Below, piece after piece: positions 14,762 to 21,518 of a DNA stretch of 35,912 nt. Under the pieces are notes generated by a model. That model did no database searches. It was not told the origin of the DNA and saw only the letters and a list, made by a program, of their open reading frames with translations. This DNA is from an uncultured Christensenella sp. (GTDB lineage: Bacteria > Bacillota > Clostridia > Christensenellales > UBA1242). The translations under genes and the position numbers were made by a program. How positions within the stretch are numbered: position 1 is the first letter of the stretch; the number at the start of each line of letters is the position of its first letter. The stretch covers positions 1-35,912 of the forward strand of contig CASFFG010000011.1 of assembly GCA_949293905.1 (NCBI GenBank). The letters run 5' to 3'.

Positions 14762-15105
14762 GTAAAAAATTATATGCAGTTGTTTTAGATAAAAAAGAAA
14801 TTTCTGCAGATTTAACACTAAATGAATTTGCGCTAGCAGTTTGTGAAAATAAAAGAGATGCAAAAAATAAGTTAGAACATATTTATAATATAGCAAAAAG
14901 AAAATTGTTAAGACTAGGGGTTAAACATATAGCAAAGAATAGATATTCAATAAAAGAATTTGTTGTTGAAGAACCAAAGCAAGACACCAAGTGGCAGAAG
15001 TTGAAAGAGTTTATCACAAATAGACCTTATTATGCAGGTTATGATGTTCAAACAAAAGTTGTACTAGATATTTTAGACAAAATGCAAGAGTTGGAGAAAG
15101 ATTAG
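14758..15105 (+). CDS. Hypothetical protein, GTG start
   Basis: 115 residues starting with GTG at 14758, chosen because AAGGAG precedes it and it overlaps the previous stop. Its opening (KLYAVVLDKKE, then ALAVCENKRDAKNKLEHI) has the same layout as the start of the preceding protein, a beta strand followed by a Lys-rich helix. The two may be diverged relatives. The C-terminal half is a basic helix-rich domain. Function unknown. Confidence 0.7.
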   Translation: MSKKLYAVVLDKKEISADLTLNEFALAVCENKRDAKNKLEHIYNIAKRKLLRLGVKHIAKNRYSIKEFVVEEPKQDTKWQKLKEFITNRPYYAGYDVQTKVVLDILDKMQELEKD

Positions 15106-15107
15106 AC

Positions 15108-15758
15108 ATGCAGTATTCTGAGCTATTAGATGTTTTTAATTTAAGGTTTATTAATAATGTAAAGTTCTCAGGACAATACGATTTGCCAGTTATCTATGCA
15201 AATGGAAATATCCAAGAGATTCAAAATATTGTGTCGTTTAATTATTACAACACCATAAGGAACAAGGCAAACTACTATGTCCACTTTTATATTGACGATT
15301 ATCAGTTTGAAAGAATTTGGAAACAACCAATGCGCTACATACAAATATTAAAACAGTTTAAAGGTGTAATTTGTCCAGATTTCTCAGTTTATAAGAATAT
15401 GCCCAAAGCACAGCAAATATTCCAAGTTTATAAACAACGACTGATTTCTGCACTAATGCAAAATGCTGGAATAAATCTAATTCCTAATTTGACATGGAGT
15501 GATGTAAATAGTTTAGATTGGATACTAGAAGATTTTCCTAAACACAGTGTCATAGCGCTTAGCACTAATGGATGTTTGAATAAAGAAGTCAAACAAGAAT
15601 TTATCGAATGCTATAAAAAGGCCATCTCAATGATACAACCGCTACAAATCATAATTATAGGAACAGTTCCAGATGAAATAAAAGATGACGAAAGAATAGT
15701 TGGCATAAAAAGTCAAATAGAGTACTTGCATAATTTAGATAAAAGGAGTAAAATGTAA
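15108..15758 (+). CDS. DUF4417 family protein
   Basis: 216 residues that match the DUF4417 layout found in phages and mobile elements. There is an FYIDDYQFERIWKQP segment (residues 63-77), then FKGVICPDFSVYKNMPKAQQIFQVYKQR (about 84-112), then LIPNLTWSD and a late ALSTNGC motif. The family has no proven biochemical role, though its conserved acidic and aromatic residues suggest an enzyme-like pocket. It lies 2 bp after the previous gene and directly abuts the HExxH gene. Confidence 0.8.
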   Translation: MQYSELLDVFNLRFINNVKFSGQYDLPVIYANGNIQEIQNIVSFNYYNTIRNKANYYVHFYIDDYQFERIWKQPMRYIQILKQFKGVICPDFSVYKNMPKAQQIFQVYKQRLISALMQNAGINLIPNLTWSDVNSLDWILEDFPKHSVIALSTNGCLNKEVKQEFIECYKKAISMIQPLQIIIIGTVPDEIKDDERIVGIKSQIEYLHNLDKRSKM

Positions 15759-16598
15759 ATGGGTGGACGCAGTAGCACTTTTAAAGAAAGAATTAAGGGT
15801 ATTGATGATTTATTAAAAGAACTAGAAAAAAAACAAAAGAAAAAAGACTATACTGTTCTAGATTTAGGCGACCATACTCAAGAAGTTGAATTAGATTCTA
15901 CTTATAGAAATAAAATCCGTTTACAAAATAGGAATTATATGGTGTGTAAGTCAATGGATGAAGTAGATAAGGATATACGCAGGGTTACACTTAATCAAAT
16001 AATGAATTTATCTCATAAATACAATAATTTAACACACGGGTATTTAGATGAGCAACAGGTAAAAATAAGAAGTTATAAAATTAATGACATTAATTTAAAA
16101 ACACAGAAGAAATCACCAAATTATACGACAATTGCATGTTGGTCAAAATCAAGTAACCAAATATGTTTAAACCAAAGGCGTTCTAAAAATATTGATGATA
16201 TAGTTAAAACGGTTGACTATTCACAATCCACTGGTCATTTTATGAAAACAGACGCGGGGACGCAAGATAAATATGTAATAACACATGAGTTTGGTCATTT
16301 CTTAGAAGAGTGCATTGTACAAAGACGGCTACAAACAAAAGATTATACCCAAGAAGAAAGAGATAGAGCAGTATTGACAATTACTGAAGAAATATGTAAC
16401 ATAGCAAGAAATAAATATAAGGCTAGTAATAACGACTTAAGACAGATGAGTAGGTATGGGTATAATGACGCATATGAGTGGTTTTCTGAGTTATTCACTA
16501 GTACAGTGCTATCATCTAATAAGTCGCCAATGCAAAATGCTATGAACGAATTTCTAAAAAAGGAGAATATAAATGCTTCGAGTTCCAACAAATTATAA
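15759..16598 (+). CDS. HExxH putative metalloprotein with phage MGGRSS start
   Basis: 279 residues. The N-terminus MGGRSSTFKER resembles the MGGRGSS start common in phage-borne head-morphogenesis or toxin-fusion proteins. A zinc-protease-like site HEFGH is at 176-180, with a likely third ligand E244 in WFSELF. Family relatives in phages carry this as a minor structural or effector domain. A Lys-rich linker covers residues 17-30. AAGGAGT precedes the start, which follows the previous stop directly. The final 26 bp overlap the next gene. Without capsid genes in the element, a secreted or virion-borne effector is as likely as a structural role. Confidence 0.7.
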   Translation: MGGRSSTFKERIKGIDDLLKELEKKQKKKDYTVLDLGDHTQEVELDSTYRNKIRLQNRNYMVCKSMDEVDKDIRRVTLNQIMNLSHKYNNLTHGYLDEQQVKIRSYKINDINLKTQKKSPNYTTIACWSKSSNQICLNQRRSKNIDDIVKTVDYSQSTGHFMKTDAGTQDKYVITHEFGHFLEECIVQRRLQTKDYTQEERDRAVLTITEEICNIARNKYKASNNDLRQMSRYGYNDAYEWFSELFTSTVLSSNKSPMQNAMNEFLKKENINASSSNKL

Positions 16599-16896
16599 TA
16601 CCCCATTTTACGAGACAAATAAAGATTGGTATTATTTTGATTTTAGGTCAATGAGAAACAAATTGACAGATAAAGCAACTACAAAGGCAGTTGATAGTTA
16701 TTTCGATTATCTTGCAGACCTTAGACCGCAATTAACTAGCGAAAGGATAAAAGAATTAATCAAAAAAGATTTAGAAGACTATAAAAAGTTTAAAAATAGA
16801 TATGGTTTTAGTTTGGATGAAAACGGTGTAAAATTACTAACTTCAATAGACGGAAAAGAAATAGATATACCTAGTGTCATGTTTAGAGAAGATTAG
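16573..16896 (+). CDS. Hypothetical protein overlapping the HExxH gene
   Basis: 107 residues, charged and mostly helical, beginning MLRVPTNYNTPFYE. No family is recognised. AAGGAGA precedes its ATG inside the end of the HExxH gene, so translation is probably coupled. A small overlapping partner of a putative effector could be its immunity protein or chaperone, but the sequence gives no direct proof. It is the last gene before the right arm sites. Confidence 0.65.
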   Translation: MLRVPTNYNTPFYETNKDWYYFDFRSMRNKLTDKATTKAVDSYFDYLADLRPQLTSERIKELIKKDLEDYKKFKNRYGFSLDENGVKLLTSIDGKEIDIPSVMFRED

Positions 16897-17010
16897 ATAT
16901 TAACTAAAATCAAGATTATTAAATACTGTCCCTCTTAAAATCAAAAACTTAGTGTCAAATTTAGTATAAATTTAGGTACAAAGAATAGCAAAGGAAATTC
17001 CTAGAATTAT

Positions 17011-17030
17011 GAGTAGAAAGCGAGTAGAAT
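17011..17030 (+). repeat. Right integrase arm-site repeats
   Basis: GAGTAGAAA (17011) and GAGTAGAAT (17022) lie 11 bp apart, in the same sense and spacing as the left-end set at 2470-2500, and about 50 bp inside the right att core. Confidence 0.7.
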
Positions 17031-17078
17031 AAATTCGCTAGTTATCTATAAAATAGATGATTTTAAGTTGTCCATTTC

Positions 17079-17106
17079 GGGTTCGATTCCCCTTGGGACT
17101 ACCAAA
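17079..17106 (+). repeat. attR core
   Basis: A perfect 28-bp copy of the 3' end of tRNA-Glu (2366-2393). It marks the right boundary of the element. The bases just left of it (TCCATTTC) do not continue the tRNA. Confidence 0.9.
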
Positions 17107-17114
17107 CAAAAAAG

Positions 17115-17137
17115 ACTAGCAAATGCTAGTTTTTTTA
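17115..17137 (+). terminator. Intrinsic terminator after attR
   Basis: ACTAGCA (17115-17121) pairs with TGCTAGT (17124-17130), followed directly by a run of Ts. It would stop rightward transcription leaving the element, or tRNA-Glu transcription in the empty site. Confidence 0.8.
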
Positions 17138-17145
17138 TTTATTAA

Positions 17146-17212
17146 GAGTGGGGGAATCGAACCATGGTTCGAACCTTGTCGGTCGGACCGCAATCACAGA
17201 TTGCTCCCGCTC
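17146..17212. other. GC-rich palindrome cluster between element copies
   Basis: GAGTGGG (17146-17152) pairs with CCCGCTC (17206-17212), one G-T. Inside are the perfect palindrome TCGAACCATGGTTCGA, then CGGT-CGG-ACCG, and GCAATC-ACA-GATTGC. It contains an inverted T-arm-like GGTTCGATTCCCC on the - strand. The GC content is much higher than its surroundings. It may be debris of tRNA/att recombination or a structured RNA. Confidence 0.45.
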
Positions 17213-17261
17213 GCTTGCTAAAAACAATTATTAATTGTTTTCTTTACGCGCTCGCCCCCTC

Positions 17262-17397
17262 GGGACTACCAAAAACACAATATATAGTATTTTTATCTCC
17301 AATGACTTGTCTATATGTAGTAGTTTAAGACAAGTCATTTTTATTTTCGAGTAGAATCTGAGTAGAATTTGAGTAGAATTTTGAGTTGTTAAATATG
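17262..17397. mobile_element. Remnant of a second, related element (att edge plus int 3' end)
   Basis: Nearly identical to 2382-2517: the end of the att core, the terminator hairpin, the three arm-site repeats and the last codons of int on the - strand. A few substitutions and one A-run difference separate the copies. Similarity stops at about 17397, where int would continue. An earlier or tandem copy therefore sat here and was largely deleted. Confidence 0.8.
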
Positions 17398-17422
17398 GTA
17401 AGCTTTTGCAATGTCTCAAACA

Positions 17423-17937
17423 TTATTTATTTAAAATTTTCAAGATATCGTAAATAATATTTTGATAAAAAATTTCATTGTTATTGTTGATATATGTTTT
17501 GAACAATTCAAAAAATTCTATATATTCGAATAGGGTTCCACTTTTATGCTTATCCTTATATATTAATATATTTTTGGGATAAGTATTTTCAAAATACAAA
17601 ATACTTCGCTTGTTTTTAAAAATATTCATATCTAATTCTAACTCTACTGCAATATGAGCGACCAAACTTTGTACTATCAATTCTCCTAGAATATAATCAT
17701 CTTCCGTGCCATACGCTTTAACAAAATCATATTTCATTTTTTCTTTAGCGAAAATATACTCTATTATTTTGTCCGCCATATCGGTAAGTTTACTCCAATG
17801 ATCTTCGTCAGTAAGTTTCTCATTGTTAAATAAGTTTTCTACACCTATTAAATCGGTAATTCATTAAAGTATTTAAATCTCAGCGTATTCAAATCAGGTG
17901 TGCAAAAATAATAAGTTTCGAGTTCTTTTCGTGTCAT
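17423..17937 (-). pseudogene. Frameshifted hypothetical gene
   Basis: The ATG at 17937 (MTRKELETYYFCTPDLNTLR) reads to a stop near 17849. Shifting one base there continues through DLIGVENLFNNEKL to the long frame ending at 17423. That gives about 171 residues in all, mostly helical, ending with FKTYINNNN and ILKILNK. The intact part after an internal ATG at 17779 is 118 residues. Either the gene is broken or one base is missing in the assembly. No family is recognised. It lies beside the second element's remnant and may be its cargo. Confidence 0.6.
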
Positions 17938-18109
17938 TTTTTACCTTTTAATTTTTCTAATTTTGGTTTTTATTGTTTTTATTATTCGTAATGTTGCAAC
18001 GATATAATTATATGTTTTTCAATATCTATAGTCAAGCGAATAGGGACTAATCAGTCCCTAAAGTTTAAAAGTTTTCTTGTTATCCTATAATAATAAAGGA
18101 TGGAGAAGT

Positions 18110-18349
18110 ATGACAGTACAAAAAGCGGTTGCTTTAAGGTTATCTAATTTAATGTTGAAACACAATATAACTCAGTATGAAGTAGCGAAAAGAATGAATA
18201 CCGATAAAAACACTGTCAAACATATTCTTAATGAAGATTACAAAAGCATAAAACTCGACACCGTAATAAAAATTGCACAAGCATTTGATTTGACACTTCT
18301 CGAATTCTTCGACGATAAAGTTTTCGACTATGAAAATCTAGACATTTAA
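18110..18349 (+). CDS. Small XRE-family regulator
   Basis: 79 residues from ATG 18110, chosen for the GGATGGAG site just upstream; an earlier in-frame ATG at 18077 has none. Almost the whole protein is an HTH_3 DNA-binding domain (residues 5-64: LRLSNLMLKHNITQYEVAKR, then MNTDKNTVKHILNED) with an acidic tail. It resembles the stand-alone regulators common in Firmicutes. Whether it belongs to the host or to the remnant element is unclear. Confidence 0.85.
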   Translation: MTVQKAVALRLSNLMLKHNITQYEVAKRMNTDKNTVKHILNEDYKSIKLDTVIKIAQAFDLTLLEFFDDKVFDYENLDI

Positions 18350-18481
18350 ATTAGTTTTGATTACAAGATGCGGAAGTTAAATTAATAGTCGTTAATGACG
18401 AAAGATTTAATTAAACTACAATCGTAAATTTTTAATAATTTTTATGTTTAAAGTTTTTACTAGGATTAAAAAAAATACTAA

Positions 18482-19000
18482 TTAGTTTAATTCCTTGATG
18501 ATTTTGGCGAGATTAAGGTACACATCATCAATGTTAAGGCTTTTATCAAACTTTACGCTTCCTATCGTTCTAAATGTCCCACTTAAAATAAAATTGATTA
18601 ATACGCGTCGCTCAATAGGGGAATTTTTTGTAACATATATACTAGTTAGCCTGTTGTCAATTTTGGAGATAAAGGCAAATTTTTGGTCTTTAAAAATCTT
18701 AGTGAATAAGTTCTCGTATTTTCCAATTAAATTTTTGATACCGTATAAAAATGCGAGAGTATCCGTAAACAATTTATCTTTATCTATAAATTCGTCCATA
18801 AGTTTATCTACAAACTCTTCCTGCATTTTATCAATCAAATCATTTATATCTACATAATGTTTATAAAAGGTAGATTTGTTTATCATAGCCTTAGCACAAA
18901 TATCGGTGACTCTAAGTTCGGTTATATCTTTCCTTTTAATTTCTTCTAAGAAGGCTTCATGTATTGCCCTTTTCGTTTTTATTGTCCTTAAATCTGCCAT
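18482..19000 (-). CDS. TetR-family transcriptional regulator
   Basis: 172 residues from the ATG at 19000, which follows AAAAGGA; the longer upstream frame is hydrophobic and lacks such a site. The N-terminal HTH spans about residues 8-52 (ITELRVTDICAKAMINKSTF, then YKHYVDINDL), followed by a helical ligand domain. It is divergent from the membrane protein and ABC exporter operon at 19219-23594, so it most likely represses that operon until a drug binds. Candidate operators are the alternating AGCAACT half-sites at 19122-19146. Confidence 0.9.
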   Translation of the reverse strand: MADLRTIKTKRAIHEAFLEEIKRKDITELRVTDICAKAMINKSTFYKHYVDINDLIDKMQEEFVDKLMDEFIDKDKLFTDTLAFLYGIKNLIGKYENLFTKIFKDQKFAFISKIDNRLTSIYVTKNSPIERRVLINFILSGTFRTIGSVKFDKSLNIDDVYLNLAKIIKELN

Positions 19001-19121
19001 AAATTTTCCTTTTAATGTATTTATTTTGATTAAATCTAGTATAAAATAATATATAAATATATATAGATAATAGACACTTTTCTTTTTTCGTAGTTTAATA
19101 TACAAAGAAATGAAATTGACT

Positions 19122-19146
19122 AGCAACTTTAGTTGCTTTTGCAACT
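19122..19146. promoter_or_regulatory. Putative TetR operator
   Basis: AGCAACT-TT-AGTTGCT is immediately followed by TTT-GCAACTT, three half-sites in alternating orientation. It lies between the divergent TetR gene and exporter operon, about 75 bp before the 19219 start, and follows a TTGACT that could be a -35 box. Confidence 0.6.
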
Positions 19147-19218
19147 TAAGTTTAATAAAATATATGTTAGCAAAATTTAAAATTTTGTCAATAATTTAAT
19201 GTAGAATAAGGAGAGAAA

Positions 19219-19773
19219 ATGAAAATAAAAAATAAAACATTATTAACCACTGGGATTTTATGTCTAGTCGGTTTGCTTATAAATGCACTAGACATATACT
19301 TAGATTTTACGGTCTACTCGGGAAATATATTTTATATTGTTCTAGATAGTTTTGCATGTGCAATAAGCCTAGCGACCGGCATAACATTTATAGTAATGTC
19401 CACTAAATCTATCGAATTTTTGACTAAAAATTTATGGGTATTAGCATTATTTACATTTTTAAACATATTTAACAACATAATTATTTGGCTTATAACATTG
19501 TGGGCTCAATTTTCGGTATCTTCTGCTGTTAGAAGGAACTATATTGAACAGTCAATGCGTATGTACAAGAAAGCGGACGATGGCTCTATCGTGCTAGATA
19601 AGGACATGTACAAAGTAACAAAAATGGCACATGACCTTGGCGAAGAATTAGACGAACTCGAAAGGCAAAGGGAGAAAAACGAAGTCAGCGAAAGCGAATA
19701 TGCCGAAAAACGAGAAGAGATTATAAAAAGATATATTTTAGACAAAGACAACGGAGATAATAACAATGCTTAA
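19219..19773 (+). CDS. Four-helix membrane protein with SHOCT-like tail
   Basis: 184 residues. Four hydrophobic segments lie at about 8-27, 33-62, 73-95 and 80-100 (the last two may be one long hairpin). A cytosolic tail has a short SHOCT-like helix motif near 130-170 (ELDELERQREKNEVSESEYAEKREEIIKRYI in part). SHOCT domains are usually oligomerisation or regulatory tails. The gene overlaps the first ABC half-exporter by 8 bp, so it belongs to the operon and may be an accessory subunit. Confidence 0.75.
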   Translation: MKIKNKTLLTTGILCLVGLLINALDIYLDFTVYSGNIFYIVLDSFACAISLATGITFIVMSTKSIEFLTKNLWVLALFTFLNIFNNIIIWLITLWAQFSVSSAVRRNYIEQSMRMYKKADDGSIVLDKDMYKVTKMAHDLGEELDELERQREKNEVSESEYAEKREEIIKRYILDKDNGDNNNA

Positions 19774-21517
19774 ATTACTTAAAAACTTAAAGACGAAAGA
19801 ATGGATACTTGTTTTAATTAATGTCGCACTAATAGTAGCGCAGGTGTACTTTGAACTTAGACTTCCAGACTACATGAATGAAATCACAGTTGCTATCCAA
19901 TCTCCAAATGTTGAAATGAGTGAGATTTGGCGTTCGGGTGGAATGATGATGCTATGTGCGCTGGCGAGCCTAGCGTGTGCTATTGTGGTTGGATATATTG
20001 CGTCGGTAGTAGCATCAAGTCTATCCGCCCGTTTGCGCGAAAGGGTATATTCAAAGGTGGAAAACTTCTCAATGGAAGAGATAAATAAGTTCTCAACCGC
20101 GAGTCTAATTACACGTTCGACTAATGATATAATACAGGTACAACAGGCTATTACCATGGCTATGCAAGTGTTGGTTCGTGCACCAGTAATGGCGATATGG
20201 GCGATTTTTAAGATAGCAAACAAGAGTTGGCAATGGTCGGTTAGTACAGCGGTGGCGGTATTCGTCATGGTTGCGCTCTTAACAACCGTGATTGTGATTA
20301 CTCTTCCTAAATTTAAACGCATACAAAAGCAAACGGACGACCTAAACAAAGCCACGCGTGAAAATCTAACAGGTGTGCGTGTAGTAAGGGCATACAATGC
20401 GGAAGATTTCCAGCAAGTAAAGTTTGAAAAGACGAATGAGAATTTAACTAAAACTAACCTTTTCGTAAATCGCATGATGGGGATTATGCAACCGGGATTA
20501 ACACTAGTTATGAACGGCCTTTCACTTGCTATTTATTGGATTGGTGCGTACATAATAAACGGCGCTGACCTTGCTAGTAAGGCGGGGCTTTTAGCCGACA
20601 TGATTACATATTCATCATATGCCATGCAAGTGGTAATGTCATTTTTGATGCTAGTAATTTTATTCATTATGATACCTCGTGCTAGTGTTTCGGCTAATCG
20701 TATTAACGAAGTATTATCTACTGAGCCAAAAATCGTAGACGGAAATTTAACTGAAATGCCTGAAAGTAGGGGAGAAATAGAATTTAGAGATGTGTCATTT
20801 AAATACCCTGATGCTAGCGACTATATACTGAAGGATATAACCTTTAGTGCAAAGAAAGGCGAAGTTGTAGCCTTTATAGGTGCTACTGGTAGCGGAAAGA
20901 GTACCTTAGTTAATCTAATTCCAAGATTTTACGATGCGACGGACGGTGAAGTACTAGTTGACGGCGTGAATGTTAAGGATTATAAATTAGACGACCTAAA
21001 TAATAAAATAGGATACATTTCACAACGCGCAGTAATCTTTTCGGGAAGCATTGCGACAAATGTAGACTTTGGAGATAGTGGTAAGGGCGAAATTGACCGC
21101 GACGATATAAAGAACGCACTAGATATTGCACAGGCAAGCGAGTATGTCAACAAATATACGGACACCATTGACCACCATGTAGCACATAATGGAACTAATC
21201 TATCTGGTGGACAGAAACAAAGATTATCGATTGCTCGTGCTGTAGCGAGAAAGCCAGAAATTTACATATTTGACGATTCTTTTTCCGCGCTTGATTATAA
21301 AACGGACAAAAAACTTAGAACTAGGTTATTTAAGAATATGAAAGACGCCACCGTACTAATTGTTGCGCAAAGGATAGGTACAATTCGCGATGCAGATAAA
21401 ATCATAGTTTTAGATGAGGGAAAGATTGTTGGTATGGGTAAGCATGAAGAATTGTTATCTACATGTCCAATATACAAAGAAATCGCGTCGTCACAACTTA
21501 GCAAGGAGGAAATGTAG
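19766..21517 (+). CDS. ABC exporter half-transporter, degenerate catalytic site
   Basis: 583 residues: a six-helix membrane domain (about 15-310) and an ABC ATPase domain. Walker A GATGSGKST starts near 371, the Q-loop is in YISQRAVIF, the signature is LSGGQ, and Walker B ends FDDSFSALD. The catalytic Glu after Walker B is Asp, as in the degenerate partner of heterodimeric exporters (for example TM287/288). Its partner follows directly with a canonical DEATSS. Together they probably export drugs or lipids under TetR control. The start overlaps the previous gene. Confidence 0.93.
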   Translation: MLKLLKNLKTKEWILVLINVALIVAQVYFELRLPDYMNEITVAIQSPNVEMSEIWRSGGMMMLCALASLACAIVVGYIASVVASSLSARLRERVYSKVENFSMEEINKFSTASLITRSTNDIIQVQQAITMAMQVLVRAPVMAIWAIFKIANKSWQWSVSTAVAVFVMVALLTTVIVITLPKFKRIQKQTDDLNKATRENLTGVRVVRAYNAEDFQQVKFEKTNENLTKTNLFVNRMMGIMQPGLTLVMNGLSLAIYWIGAYIINGADLASKAGLLADMITYSSYAMQVVMSFLMLVILFIMIPRASVSANRINEVLSTEPKIVDGNLTEMPESRGEIEFRDVSFKYPDASDYILKDITFSAKKGEVVAFIGATGSGKSTLVNLIPRFYDATDGEVLVDGVNVKDYKLDDLNNKIGYISQRAVIFSGSIATNVDFGDSGKGEIDRDDIKNALDIAQASEYVNKYTDTIDHHVAHNGTNLSGGQKQRLSIARAVARKPEIYIFDDSFSALDYKTDKKLRTRLFKNMKDATVLIVAQRIGTIRDADKIIVLDEGKIVGMGKHEELLSTCPIYKEIASSQLSKEEM

Positions 21518-21518
21518 T

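Larger units (their letters stand above)
2366..17106. mobile_element. ~14.7-kb integrated element in tRNA-Glu
   Basis: The element is bounded by a perfect 28-bp att repeat. In order it has a tyrosine integrase pointing to the tRNA, a divergent XRE repressor, a structured RNA leader, CHC2 zinc-finger and P4/D5-type primase-helicase genes, an iteron region, surface-protein genes, a Zot-like ATPase, DUF4417 and a HExxH protein. Nearly all genes after the repressor run on the + strand with short gaps or overlaps. There is no recognisable relaxase, terminase, portal or capsid, so a classical ICE or tailed prophage is unlikely. The int/repressor/primase/ori order resembles phage satellites (PICI, P4). 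The Zot-like ATPase plus membrane proteins resembles filamentous phage. I am sure it is an integrated element, less sure which class. Confidence 0.9.

Noticed and set aside
17231..17419. - strand ORF over the element remnant
   Set aside because: It is an out-of-frame reading of the att/int scar and carries no recognisable protein.
18482..19144. Longer TetR start with a hydrophobic N-terminus
   Set aside because: The ATG at 19000 has a good ribosome site and matches usual TetR starts; the extra 48 residues come from the promoter region.
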